A stretch of 64,000 nucleotides of DNA from Melampsora larici-populina 98AG31 (Eukaryota; Basidiomycota; Pucciniomycetes; Pucciniales; Melampsoraceae), in the NCBI RefSeq assembly GCF_000204055.1, contig NW_006768788.1, positions 109,611 to 173,610 of the forward strand, given 5' to 3'. The first letter of the stretch is position 1, and every line of letters begins with the position of its first letter. This document shows, in pieces, positions 32,856 to 45,710 of the stretch. Made by a program: the position numbers and the translations under genes. Below the pieces are notes generated by a model, which was not told the DNA's origin, did no database searches, and saw only the letters and a program-made list of their open reading frames with translations.

Positions 32856-35800
32856 ATGGTCTTACCTGGTGAAATCATCCCGATGCCAAAAAAGCGAGCA
32901 AAGAAGGAACCCCCAACGATTCAGGGGGTGGCAGCGCAGCATTTTGCAGCCCAACAGAAACGGGAGGTCGAAGCAGCACAACAAGCTCTTGCGGCAATAA
33001 ACCAACCTCCGGCCCCCGAACCCCCCGAACCCCCTGAAACTCACAATGGACCTATATATGACGACCTCGCAATGGATCAAGGAAATGATCCAGCTGATTC
33101 TAGTGATGGCGAAGGACAACGGGTTGTTGCCAATCGAAGGGACTACTATCGAGATCCGACATACCAGGAACGAACCCTTAGAGAAGAGGCTCACTGGCAA
33201 GCCGTCTTACCTAAAGTATTTCTAGCTTTCATGCCCTGTAGCCGTCAAACGTATCAATGGTGTGATCCAGTTTTGTGGAATCAAGACTTTAACTCCACCT
33301 ATAAATGCAAAAATTGGCAAAAACAAACAGTTGTGGTAAATGCAGTAGATTTCACAAGTAAGAGCCAAATTTTCCTTCATACTTCAAGTGAATACATACA
33401 TAGTTTGATGCTTTGATGTACTTGCATGTGCAGGTCGAAAGAAGCTTTCCGTGGAGGTGTGTGATTGCACCTCAGACTTGGTGCGACTGATACGTCTTGG
33501 CTACATGGGTTCCAAGCCCGTGGTTCCAAGGACCGCGTTCTCGATTCGCTTGCTTCGCTTCCACCATACATTGTGGAAGTATTCAAGTGTTCGGCTGAGC
33601 GCATTCACCGATACAATGGATGAATACTTAGATCCTTGAAATCCTCTATTTCAAGTACCCGGTACAGAACAAGTGAGCTCATTTTGATTATCTACATATC
33701 CATCTCTATCTGACGTTTAGAGCATTATTCTTACAGACCCGAGACTTGCGCCAATGCTTTTCTTCAGCAGTTGATGCATATCGAGAAATGCTACGTATGG
33801 AGGAAGTAATGTTGTCATCAGCTCTCCGTTTGACACCTATGGATGATCTAGCTGGGAAGTGTCCTAGTTGTTTCGGTCCTAAGGTTCCTGGGAAACTACC
33901 AAACATGAACCGTATCACATCATATGCCTCGATGCGAACTTTCAACAATGTCGCCATCTTGCGGCAAGTGCGGCGTGGCGAGGTGATACAGGGATAGTAC
34001 CATCTCTTTTTCTCTTGCCAGTCCAAGTTTTAACTTGGAAAAGGAAGATGGAAGGTACAAACCCGCGAACCAACACTGGCAAACCTGTAGATGATGTGGT
34101 GGTGAGAGATCTACAAGAATACTCAAGACTCGACTTGGTGATTGATCCTTTCGCCTCTCCATAGGACCCTTGCAGCGCTCAGCATACAGCCGCAAATGAT
34201 GCTCGAGGCGGCCAGACTTGGCGTGGTTGCGATGAGACGGGATTAATGGGAATGGCTTGTCGCCATGACATATTACTCAAGTTCATCAACATAGTACAGT
34301 CAGGAGAACGGTATGACTAATTGATACTCTTTTATCTGTATATTTATGAGGTGTTCTGATGGTTTCAATTACTGTAGCGGCTATTACCCACTTGCAATGC
34401 TTAACTGGATTTTACAAACTACTATAAGTAGTGTGGGGGATGTGCCTATATTTGGCATCCTATACGATATAGGTTGTAATATGGAGAAAAGTATAATCAA
34501 GGTCAGTGTTCATTTATTTTTCAGGAAATATGCCTGCCTAACCGTTTTGAAATATTCAGCGAGAGTTTTTCTTGCAAGAGCGAACGGCTGGAAAGTTGAA
34601 ATTTGGCACCAGTGTATTTCATTCTTATGTTCATCAATGGGCTTGCCAATTGAAATATAACCCCAGATTGAATGACAACTGGGGACTGCCTGACGGAGAA
34701 GGGTTGGAGAGAGTTTGGGCTAGCCTAGCTTCATTAGTTGGTGCACTGAGATATTTGACAAAAGCACACAGGCTTTGTGCTTTAGCTTTGCGAACACGCC
34801 ACACTAACGAGGGTAAACGCAGGCGATCTAGTGCGTAATACCATTATGTTTCTTTGTCACGACTATACACTTACATAGAATCGTTACTTTCGTCAGTAAC
34901 CTGGTTGATGGCGCGGGTGGAATCTAGTAAGAAGCTCAATGTACAGAGCATTCAGAAGTTGAATCTGTTGCAAAGGAAAAACACTAGATATACAATGGAT
35001 TATTTTAAAAACCAGTGGACTAAGCAGAGAGAAAGTCAACTGCGTGCCTTGGTTATTGAAGATTCAAAGGCGTTGAATCAAAAACTCAATCGCTTGGTGG
35101 AGTTGGAAGAACAACATCGCGAGGCTGAGTTGAGAAAACCTTTACCTTGGACAATGAGCTGTCTTGGCTATGCCTGACTCTGATTCTGGTTTCTATACTT
35201 TAGCAACAAATTGAAAGCTTTGCGAGCCAAGCGCAGAGGCCTTCGAACAGTGGCTGAGAAGCGTAAAATAGGCCACTTACCTGAGACATTGCTTATCATC
35301 AATGCACAAATCGACGAATTGGTTGATGAACTCGGAGGAGATCACTAGCAAGATATGCCTGGCGCATCAAGTACACTGTGGTCAAGCTCATTTAATCCAT
35401 ATTCTAGCTGACTTCTTATTCCTCTTGGTCCCTTTACAGCAGCCAAGGGCCGTCTGCTCATTAGGGTACAAGTATCAAAAACTAAGCTGTACGGTGCAAA
35501 AGTGGACGTATTCAAAAGTCAAAGAAAAAATGATGAACGAGAAGGTATTTTAAATTTTCATTACTATCAACCATAGGCATCTCAGATCTCAGACTACATA
35601 TATTAACAGGTACACGCATGCAACAAAGGTCTAAAAAACATCTAAGAGACAAACAAAAAGTTTTGAGAGACAAATACAATATCTTCTCCCGGAATGTGGA
35701 GAAGTTCAATGTCCAGTTTCCATCGCCTCAGCCAATCGAGTGCCCGGTGTTCGAGGATATCAGTAAGTTGCCCCTGACCAACCACTTTTGGGACATAGGT

Positions 35801-36523
35801 CAGCTCACCCATCCAGGTGAAGCTTGGGCAGAAGATCCAGACACTCGAGATGGAATCCAAGCCTATCTGGAGCTGAATCATTCTCAAGATGAGCTATGCC
35901 GGGTTGGTCGCGAATGTAGGCAATTGGTTAAATGGGCTCTGGAGCTACAAGATAAATATTCAGTCTTGGAAACCGCAATAGAATCCGAAGGTCAGTTCTG
36001 AAACTACATTGATAAACGAATGATGAACAAACCTGGATTTCTTGTCTTTGAAGACAATGATACAGAAACTGTGGCGAACCAATGGTTAGCTGGTGTTGTT
36101 TGTTTGACTTCAGCAACAGCAACAGAACGTTTGGACATTAGCAAGAAGGTCCTTACAGCAATTTGCGCACGGGACAGCCTAAGGCAAGCTCGATTGTGTA
36201 TGGACTGGAATGTGAAGATGAAGATATTGATCAATCAAACCAAGGTTTACAGTCAACTGTCTGAAGGAGATGAGGAGTTGATCAAACTTCGTTGGGAGGC
36301 TTTGTTGCGAGAAAGCCGGTTGAGGTGGAAAGCAGGTACTGAATCAGAGATTGTAGATTCAGCTCCTCTCGATGAGACTGAAGTTGATGAACTCAACTTG
36401 GGCCTTCTCGATCTAGACGTGAATGATGATGCTGATCAATTGTATGAACTTGAAGATGATGATTTTGATGGAGATCGTAATATGGGCCAAGTTGATGATG
36501 GTGATGAGGGGGAAGTTGATTGA
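32856..36523 (+). pseudogene. Second KDZ transposase (outer element), decayed
   Basis: Starts MVLPGEIIPMPKKRAKK. The layout parallels the first copy: proline-rich leader, cysteine cluster (VCDCTSDLVRLIRLGY, KCPSCFGP), then the core that the first copy hides in its gap: TGLMGMACRHDILLKF, NIVQSGER, YYPLAML, FGILYDIGCNMEK, then FHSYVHQWACQLKYNPR and GLPDGEGLER. Coiled-coil exons and an acidic tail follow, ending at 36523. Defects: in-frame TGA near 33637 after EYLDP, a frame change near 33985 and an in-frame TAG near 34163. Most splice sites are intact. It is related to but clearly diverged from the first copy, so the two belong to different KDZ lineages. Confidence 0.85.
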
Positions 36524-36806
36524 AAAGAAGGTTACAGGCTTTTTGGTTGAGAAAGAATGAATCTTTGAAAGAGAGACTCGTCAGTAATTGATTGCTTCGT
36601 GTGAGGTTGGACTGTGAGATTGGTCCTTGTGTGATTCAATTCTTGCTTGAGATGTCGACATAAGTTCTTGAGTTGATGCGAGCAGATGAATCAAGCAGGT
36701 GAGTATGAGATGTGAGGTGACTTAGAGGTATTGGTTGACCTGTCATGGTCTTTCAGGCAGCTACTGGTGTGGCTTAGAGCAAGAGGTCCTCAGCATAGCG
36801 AGGAGT

Positions 36807-36983
36807 ATCAGAGCGCTCTGGAGAGCATCAGAGCGCTCTGGAGACATCTGAAAGTGCTCTACGTACTCTGGATATGACACCGCACAGAGCGCTCTGAAGC
36901 ACTTGGAGCGCTCTGGGGACTTGATTTTTTGTGAGCGAAGTTGAAATTCTTCAAACTCAGCGTAAGGAAGGAGAAGGTGTACA
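36807..36983 (-). repeat. Right inverted terminal repeat of the outer KDZ element
   Basis: Reverse-complement partner of 5240-5415, ending GGTGTACA. It carries four AGAGCGCTCT-type palindromes and starts about 280 bases after the second KDZ transposase stop. Confidence 0.7.
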
Positions 36984-37186
36984 TTGAATGTTTGGTGCTC
37001 AAAAAGTTGAAAAAATCTTGTAAAATATGACTTGTGACGTCAAAAGATACTTCTCCAGAGCTTCTGATTGCTCTGCCTGCAGGGACTAGGCTTGTTGCTC
37101 AATCGTACGGTACACTGTATTTTCGACTTACATGTCAGTAGGTACAGGTGCCACAGGTGCTTGTGGCACTTAATGAAGTGTTGAGG

Positions 37187-38930
37187 TCAATCAAGGTTGA
37201 GACTTTCTTCTTGAGGTTTGACAATCTTGATGTCAGGATCACAAGGGGGTATGAACCTTTTGGCTTGCTTTGTGAAATACTTGACTAAATATTCATGTTT
37301 CACACCAAGAGAATCCATGGTTGAAGCTTTGACCACATTGGCTTTGAGACAAGGATCAAGTATAGCAGCACACATATACACTGCTTCCTTCTGAGAAGCT
37401 TCTTGACAATGTATGATTTTTTTCATCATTGACATTATACAAATTTTTAACTCCTTGCAGTTGGAGTTGTGCCAGGCCTATGATACAAGCAATCCAAAAC
37501 ATGTAAGTTAAAGATGAAATAACAGAAGATATGAAAGAGAAAAAAGACTCACTGCTTTGAGTTGTTCCACAAGCCATTGGTAGTAAGGCATCACAGCCGA
37601 CAAGGTTGGATATCTGTGACCTTTGATCTCCCTTATGACATGAGCAAGAGGAGCCAAAAACTGCACAACCTTCTCAACAAGGAGCCACTCATCATCATCA
37701 AATAAAAAATACTCAAGAGTGGGATATACCTTGCAGATGTAATGGATCACCGGCTGAAGTTTGACATATTGTTCAAGGCAAGCATGAGTCAAAGAACACC
37801 AAGTGGAGACTTTGTGGATCAAAGCAGCTGTACGTTTGAGCTTAGTGCAACCCTGTACGGTATTGTCAAGGGTGGCTTTGAGCTGGGCACAGTTCTTGAC
37901 TTGCTTGTGGAAAAAGCAGATAGGATTTAGGATGCTCCTGATTGAATAATGGGGGTTGACTTGATGAAAAGAGGAACAGGAGGTTGATTAGGATATTGGG
38001 GATCAAGGGTGTTGATCATAGGAGGATCAGTCTTTCAATCAAAGACAGCCATGCCAGATTTTGCAACAAGATTAATGACATGTGCAACACATCCACACTG
38101 CCAGCATAGATGCCTCGGGTTGAGAAATCCAAGGCATCATCAGAGGCAAATCCTTGGACAGACCTTGTCCGAGGTTTTTGCCTGAGGGATTTTTTTGCCC
38201 TGAGAATTACCTCGGATCAAAACCTCGGGAAGCTTCTGTCCTAGGTTTTGCATCCGAGAATACCTCAGATTTTGTAATCCGAGGTGAATATGTTGGCGGT
38301 GCCATGGATTCTCTCAGAGGCATCAAAACTTAAGGTGGGAATGATTGTCTGAAGGTTTCAACCCATAGTGGTGTTGTTTGAGGCATTATCTGTGTTGATT
38401 AAACAAGTATTGTTAGAAAGGTTGAACTTGTCCAGATTATATTTCATAAGTGCTGCAAGATTGGCTCCGGTGTGAGGTCCATGAATTGGTTTTAAGGCAA
38501 GTATGAAGCTGTGCATGTTGAATTCATTGTCAATCCAATGAGCAGTGACACCAAGCATTGCAGTGCTGCTGGATGAAGGCCAACCTTCACAAGTGATACT
38601 GATGTGTGGGACAGATGAAAAAACATTGATGACAGCACCTCAGAGTCAAATCAACCAATACTTACATAAAATTCTTTTGGAGACAGTGGGTTGTTTCAAT
38701 GAAAGGGATGGTGTAGAAGGTTTAACCATGGTGAGGAGTTCTCAGAACTTGAGAAATTCGGTAAGGAAATTGGGAGCTCTTGATTGACTACCAGTTGAAT
38801 CAGAGCATCCTTGAGATTTGGTTGATTGAAAAACCTTGGAAGGTAAAAAAAGACAAAAAAAGATGATAATCAAACAAAAGTAAACATCAGATACAAAATG
38901 TGAGGTGCTAGTGTCTTTTGGGCTTGTAAC
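37187..38930 (-). pseudogene. hAT transposase remnant, C-terminal part
   Basis: Minus-strand fragments of an hAT transposase in the right order: ISITCEGWPSSSS and MLGVTAHWID, then HTGANLAALM and INTDNASNN (near 38370-38600), then EWLLVEKVVQFLAPLAHVI and HRYPTLSAVMPYYQWLVEQL (37560-37700), then AAILDPCLK (near 37345). Frames are interrupted by stops. An insertion-like CCTCGG-rich segment lies at 38120-38290. The N-terminal part appears beyond the LTR-like repeat at 40340. Confidence 0.7.
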
Positions 38931-40380
38931 TCACTAGAGAATAAGGTTTGCTTCACAAACTATGTTTATTAAGCGCGTGAGAACTTTGTTCAAGGTTCTA
39001 AACACAATTATTAATGAAGTAGTGGGATAAAACCAGCACCGACTTCAATTAATTGACCTTTGAACAAAGGGTTTTGGATACAAATCCGGGAATTAATGCA
39101 AGACAGGAGTCTTCTAGCAGGAATAAGAGTAGAAACTACAGTCTAGTTTTGTGCCCAAGCCAACAACACTGTGCTCTAGAGTTTGTTAATCAAAGGAAAT
39201 ATCACCTAGTGATATTAAAAGTTCTTTAAACTCTGAACACAGAGGAACTTGTTAGAGTTCCCTGAGCTTGCGGAGGTACTCTGTTTTTCCATCTCTATGT
39301 AGCAGGAGAGAGCTTCTGGTGCGGGCAGGAAGGCTTGTATGTGACATGCCTGACTGTACTGTCACAGGGTGGTAAGCCAAGGATGTGGAGTGAGAGAGTC
39401 AAGGTTTCAACTCTCTACTCAATCACATCTGTCCCTTCCTCACCGCACCTTGAAGATCCTACAAGATCTCCCCCAGATATCTCATAGAATCTAATTTTTT
39501 GAGCCCGCCCACCAGCCTGGGTTGAGAAGTCTATGTTCTCAGGCGCTGTTCTCTTGTCGAGAGGGAAAGGAAGATATAGTTTGAACTATACCTCACATCC
39601 CCTTGCCCCCAAGACCACCCCCAAACCACAACCAGTAGGATGCTGTCCAAGATAGAAGGATTAGTCTCCCTCATGTGGTAGAACAAGCATAGAGAAGCAA
39701 GCTTCACAATAACCTTGTTGGTTGTTTGACAAACGCGAGGATACAGAGACTCAGTGGTGCACTGAATCTTGTATCACGCCCTACTAGAGATGGATCCCGT
39801 GAATTTAGAGTTTCTCAAGTTATTGATTTCCCTTAATGAATTGAACAGTAGTGCAAGGATCACCTCCTGACAAAATTAGGGAAGTATTCAAAAGACCTTC
39901 AACAATCAACAATGAGTTGAATCAAATAGAGAAATATACAATGCCTAAGAAAAGAGGAATTTCATGCTGTTATTGATAATTTAGCTAAAAGTAATGATGA
40001 TGATGGATTGTCCTGGAGGGTCAGAGAGCTCTTTATATACTCAAAACACTGAAAATCCCTCAAGCACAACTTGTGGTTTGATTACATACTTGTTTATTGT
40101 ACGTAATCATAATTTTAATTGTTTAATCATTATTTGATTATGTCCATGTGTAACTCTTGTGTTGATCATGTGATGTGCACTTGTGAAAGGCGCTCTTACT
40201 CAGTGAAACCTCTTCTTCAGATTTACATGTGTTTACATATGAAATTTTATATGTAACTATATGTAATTACACATGTAATTAACTCTTGAAACTGTGCCAT
40301 GAGTTTTAAGTATTATTTTTATTCTTTTATACTTATTTATTACAGCCCTTTGGTACTAGTCATAGGGCTCAGGGCTGACA
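38925..40380 (-). repeat. LTR-like repeat (solo), minus orientation
   Basis: On the minus strand it begins TGTCAGCCCTGAG and ends GAGTTACA. A TATATAAAG box lies near 40030. It is homologous along its length to 42315-43221, which has the same start and a similar GAAACTCTAAAT block. It splits the hAT remnant in two. No clean target duplication was found. Confidence 0.5.
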
Positions 40381-40925
40381 CAAAAATGACGCTGCCTACT
40401 TCTGCAATTCTGCCATCATTAAAATAAGCTGCCATGTTGAGTTGATTGGTGACGACAGGTACCTCAATATGGTGGCAACATTGGAGGTGTCTGATCATGA
40501 ACTTTGTACTACTGTTTTTGTCAATGGCAATTGCTTTGTTGCAAACCACAATAGGGGCATCATGATTTTCTTCAATTGCGGTGACAGTATTGATAAAGCC
40601 TTGCTTTGCTTGGCAGACATTCTTCATGGTACCTTTGATCTGTTGCTGGATGAAATACTGCCACACCCACGACTATTGTGCTGTAGCGGTGGCTTCCAAG
40701 TTGACTTTGGAGATAGAATCAGAAAGGGCTATACTACTGGTGGTGGGAGTGGCCGGAGGATCAGTGTTTGAAGAATGCGCTGCACAGAGTAATTGCAAAG
40801 ATAAATGGGTGGAAGGTGCGTTTGAAGATGGCATTGTGACTATAAAGGAAGTTTCTATGATGTATGTATACAGTCTGACCTGCGCAAATGCATACCCGTG
40901 CAACTGCATAACCCGTGATACTGCA
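40340..40925 (-). pseudogene. hAT transposase remnant, N-terminal BED-finger part
   Basis: The frame at 40384-40680 encodes a BED-type zinc finger (VWQYF, then VVCNKAIAIDKNSST, then MIRHLQCCHH) typical of hAT N-termini. A stop lies before the WVWQYF block. Its 3' end overlaps the start of the LTR-like repeat, where the coding sequence breaks off. It probably belongs with the remnant at 37187-38930. Confidence 0.6.
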
Positions 40926-41048
40926 TAGAAAAAATCCTAAATCTTGATGCTTTTTACTGCCAAATATGACAATGGAATTGCATAACCTGTCAAAATGCAT
41001 AGCAAAAGCCTTCCACCCAATTTATTCAATTGTGTGGGTTTGACTGTA
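40869..41048. mobile_element. Possible small TIR element (mariner-type ends)
   Basis: Starts TACAGTCTGACC and ends GGTTTGACTGTA, with several internal GCATAACCYGT motifs. A TA duplication is not clear, so this is tentative. Confidence 0.3.
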
Positions 41049-41309
41049 TTCTATTAAAGTAAGTTTGTTTATAAAATCAAAGGTTTATTATGATTTGAAA
41101 TCTCACATGTGACTACAGTGAGTTGAGATGATCATTGTCAATTGATCTTTCTTTTAGGAAAAGGGGAGGCACCCGGCTGGGCAAGGCCACCCATCACACC
41201 CTCAAGGCTTTTGGGACTCTCATCACATTAGGCTAAGGTATCCTAGGGCGTGGACTGTTTACTATTCAAATACCGTTGGGCCGCTTCAGGTGATCAGGGC
41301 CAGGGCTGG

Positions 41310-41795
41310 GTCATAGCTCTAGGAAAGGACCACACAAAGCGCTGAGTGATCATACCAACAATTTGTCATACCGGCCCAGGCCGCACGTTGATTGGGTTTT
41401 TTTCTTGAGTACAGGTAAGTTGAGACAATTTCTTGAGTTCCAAAAGATGCCCCTGACCCAGGGCTATTGATTACATATACTTCTTATTATGTACCATGTG
41501 TAATACCCAAAATATACACATGTAGGTACCCGGCCCAACATGGTATTAATACTACATGAGCCTCAGGGAAAAAAGTTAGAAAATGCACATTTGCGCAGCC
41601 ACCAGACATGTTAGGAGTCTCAGATGTGTGTCATCTGATAGCCTGTATCTGTGCGCATCTTTTGCACATGTCACCAGTCTGATACCGTGCTAGACGGTTT
41701 CACAAGGTGATGGTATCCGAAACCATTGTTTTGTCGGTATGATTACTCAGCACTTTCTGGGGTCCTCCTAGGAAGGACTCAACATTGACAGCTTG
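41310..41795. repeat. Inverted repeat, possible fold-back element
   Basis: The arm at 41317-41385 (GCTGAGTGATCATACCAACA) pairs imperfectly with 41690-41795 (GTATGATTACTCAGCAC). Nothing coding lies between. The surrounding 41049-42314 has no recognisable gene. Confidence 0.45.
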
Positions 41796-42314
41796 TGTAC
41801 ACCTGTCACAGGGTAATTGAGTACAAAGTGGTGAACGGAGATACCCAATGTTTTCCTCTCTTCACTCCAACACACTAATCCCTTCCATATTCTGCACTCT
41901 GGGTGTCTTACAAGTCCTCATTCAGAGCTTTACTTTGAAACACTGCAAAGGTAATGTATTTCTCCAAGGTGAAAAATGATTAAAAGTGCATTAAGTCTGC
42001 ATTAAGTCTGCATTATTAATTGTTTTGTGCATTAAATATAATCATTTTTAACCTCAGAGAAATACATTATCTTTGCAGTGAAACATATAAAAAAATGGAT
42101 GGACACTATTTGCAATTCTTCTTCATCTCATTCTCTTCAAAAAGGAATCATAACATAATTTACTGAATGTGGTAACAGCATAAAACAAAAAAGGACAACT
42201 CAATTATAAATCATCTCATATGTTACAAGGTATTAAACAAGCAGAAGAGAAGAAGAGAACAGAGGTGGCAAAGGTGTAAGGAAAATCCAATAGAAGACAA
42301 AAAAAGGGAGGAGG

Positions 42315-43221
42315 TGTCAGCCCTGAGTACTAAACCAGAGTACCAATGGGCGACGTATTATAATAAAAACCTTAAAAATAGCAATCACAACTCAAGGCTC
42401 AGTTTCAAGAGTCAAGTTACATATGATTTAGCATATGTAACATGTGCAGAACTTACACCAAAGGGTGTGAAGATACATAACTTTGATACAAACCAAAGCT
42501 ACATATATTTCACAGCCGTAACGCATATGTAACAAGTGAAGTATACTTATAATCCAATAGTAACTGTCTTACTGTAATTAAACTAACCATAGAACCACAA
42601 TTTGTGCGCACTTGTAGTCCAAAGATTTCCAAGGTTCAGACTATATAAACCCTGGAAATCCAACCAAATTGAGAAGAGGAAAATCATCACATTATTATTC
42701 AACAACTACACAACTTTGCTTTTATTCATCTTCCTAGAACCTTTAAACTTTGCTTCTCAATTACCAAACTTTAAAGGCCTGATTCTACGAACCTTGAACC
42801 TCAAACCTTGTGTCTTGTTGCTTATTCTGTGTGCTCATTCAACTTTGTTTCTGATTAGACGCTATAATCAGTATTTCTAGTAATATCCATTTGGTGGAAT
42901 TACTTGTAAGGAAGTAGTCCTTGAGTATTGCTCATATCAGATTTGGGATTCATCTGATATAAGAAACTCTAAATCTACGGGGAAATCTCTATTAGTCAGA
43001 GTGTAAAGTTCCCGGTGTCATAATAGACTTTAACACCACCTTCTTTGACCTTTCTTTGAATAAGAAGAGTATCAATTTAGGATTGAGAACTGCGCGTCAG
43101 TTGCTCTTATATTTAATTATTGTAAAGACAATAATTAACCCAAAATCCCTTGACTAAAGCCTTTGTTTGAAGGTCAACTAACTGTAGTCTTTACTTGTTT
43201 ATTGCAAGTAAAGCTCTTACA
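42315..43221 (+). repeat. LTR-like repeat (solo), plus orientation
   Basis: Begins TGTCAGCCCTGAG and ends CTCTTACA, with TATATAAA at 42642. Diverged homologue of 38925-40380 in opposite orientation. No gag or pol follows that I can recognise. Confidence 0.5.
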
Positions 43222-44870
43222 CCCAAGTCTATACCCATTCATACTAGTAGATATTGATCTACACAACTTTGGTAGAAATTATCAGACCTTCTACAACTCT
43301 TTTATTGACTCTACTAGCCTAACAGACGCTAGTAGGCTCACAGGAGGCCAGAATCCCACCTCCAGAGGGTTCACAAAAAATGGTCCAAGATTCCACCCAA
43401 GTGAAATCAACTGGCATTTGAGCCAAAGAAGTACTCAACGGCACTGTAAAAGGACAGATGACCAAAGGTGATTGAGGTGGAATGGAGGAGGCTGATTTGG
43501 GAACAGGCATGGTAGAAGACCCTGTCAACTTGGACATGGTCAAGTGAAGAAGAGTGGTTTCTGTATGAACAGAAGCCCAAGAGGATGACTTCTTCAGAGG
43601 AGTCTTCAGAGGATGGATTGGGAGAGGAATCAAGGTTGATGGATAGAATAAAGTTGGTTGGTTCATTGATTGAAGAAGACCAAAGGGAGTGAGAATTTTC
43701 TTAGGAATCCTTCACATTGTCAAATCGGGATGTACAAGGGTATTGATAGATTGTCTGGTAGATTTGGTGCCCTCTGGGAAGGCAGACAATGCAAGGAGTT
43801 TGAGGAAGGAGTTGAATTGTATCAGCTGGCACTGGATAGGTTGGAAGGGAAGAAGGACAAGAGGAGTAAGGAAGGGAAGGAGACAGAGAAGAAAGAGGAT
43901 AAGAAGATGAAGACAGGAAACGAGGAGAAGGGGAAAAGAAAACACTCATCATCATGGTTGGGTGAGGTGTGCTCCAAATGAGATTAAAAACAGTTTGCTG
44001 CATAACTAATAAAATCATCATTGAAAAACCAAAAAAGTTGCACATGAATTTTCAGTTTGTCAACAATGATTTTTTTTATTCTGGAGCAAGCTTTTTGAAA
44101 TTTCATTTGGAGCACGCCATTGGACTGGGTGTTTGATCCCACTGATCAGATTTGAAAACAGATGGGATTTATGGCTTCCCCTAGATTTGGTAGAATTGTC
44201 AGACACTTAAAGGCTTTTGCCAGTAACAGCCATAGGATACAGGTCCATATGTCACCGTATGTAGGGATCTGTGTTCTCTAGTTATATGGTAGGACAGTGC
44301 TTGACATTCAAAAACAATAATCCTGAGGTCAGTCTTGTGCACCTTACCTGTAACACACCTCACAAGAAATGTAGATTTTCTTAAACCCCACTTTCTGACA
44401 GACCCAATTTCTACTGTATCTATGTCAGGGTTCATTCTAAGGCTTGATCAATCAAGGTGCCATATTTTGGATGTAATCACACTCAAACTCAAATGTTTTG
44501 TGTCTGGTCATTGATTGATCAACTACAACTCCAGCAGAGCATGTGAAGCAGGAATTTTTGATGTGAGGTTCATGTCACAAGACCTTTGTGTCACCACAGG
44601 GAGTGAGTACTTTGAATGTGTAATCAAGACTTGCATGGATTTTGGTCAATGAGTTACATAGTTCTTGTTATTTTATCTACCATAACTAATAAACCATGTT
44701 GGGCTACGGTGAAGTCCTGTATGCAGTGCTGGGTGTTAGATATGGTATGTGCAACACTCTTTCACCCAGACTGTTATCATATCCCCCCAATTGACTCATC
44801 AACATCTACTTCAATATCTCAATAAATCAAGCATCACCTACTCAATGAGTCAATTCAGAGACTGCATGGT
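43222..44870. other. No gene recognised
   Basis: Mixed repeat-derived sequence. Minus-strand frames at 43319-43666 (proline-rich) and 43701-44045 lack domains. It may hold the remains of an LTR element interior. Confidence 0.35.
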
Positions 44871-44872
44871 TC

Positions 44873-45578
44873 TTGACTTATTCACATTTCTTTATTGATC
44901 CGGAGGCACCCAAATACCCTGCTCATCTATCTACTATCTATTCATTTGTGGTAGGATCACAGAGCTACAATAGCACCTTGAGTTCTGGAGAATTGGTACC
45001 GATGCCTGAGAAAATGAATATGAAAAGAGGTCCATCTAAACCCACAGGATATAGTCTTACGGCAGGTGAAGATAGGATGGTATGGTTTTGGGACCTCTCA
45101 GCTGCTGAAAGATCCAGTACTGTTTCTGGACTTCATCTTGAAGCTGATCGACCACATTATAGGTAGGATGATCCTCTTCTTAAGTAGTTTACAACACTGA
45201 CAAAACTTCCTGGTCCTTGCCGTTCAATGTCTGATTTAGAGCGGATCAGTCTGCAAGTCCGACTCTCTATCTAGAATACACTGCAAAACTTAAAGCTGGG
45301 GGCTCAAGTACTAGACGACCGGATTTGGCGCGCAACGATCCAGTGCCTATGCCACATAGGTCAAAGTTGTGGCTGTATAACAGCAAAGTGTTTTGCAAAA
45401 ATATTTAGATGCTGTTACAGCTGTTGCGGTCATAGACATCCCCTTCCTGTGTATTGTCAGTGCGGATAAAAGTATGTCTTCTTTTATGTTGCGTCAGCTT
45501 TACTTGCCCTTTACTGATTTTTATGTTGTGGCATCAGTGGGAAAGATACATGTGTATAAGTATGCTGATTGCACGTAG
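44873..45578 (+). pseudogene. Vps15-like WD40 C-terminal fragment
   Basis: The frame at 44873-45166 encodes GYSLTAGEDRMVWFWDLSA followed by ERSSTVSG, which matches the late WD40 blade of Vps15 (PIK3R4), the regulatory subunit of the Vps34 phosphatidylinositol 3-kinase. A further exon at about 45400-45470 (TAVAVIDIPFLCIVSADK), an intron (about 45471-45538) and GKIHVYK to a stop at 45578 match the last blade. An exon with DQSASPTLYLEYTAKL lies between them, but its splice into the next is not resolved. No kinase or HEAT region lies upstream within at least 1 kb, so this is a gene fragment, either left by rearrangement or carried by a transposon. Confidence 0.5.
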
Positions 45579-45710
45579 GTGGTGGCCAGTTTAATAATTT
45601 TGCAGATGACTCTTGTTGTATAAGTCAATGAAGATAAGAATGTTATGTTCATGGGTTCCAAATTTAGGTTTTGACATATCATGATAGCACCTTGTCAAGT
45701 GCCTCATTGA

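Noticed and set aside
38925..40380. Full LTR retrotransposon with 42315-43221 as partner LTR
   Set aside because: The two LTR-like repeats are inverted relative to each other and diverged, with no gag or pol between them.
43701..44045. Serine/leucine-rich frames on the minus strand
   Set aside because: They are the complement of a purine-rich (GAAGAGGA) stretch, not a gene.
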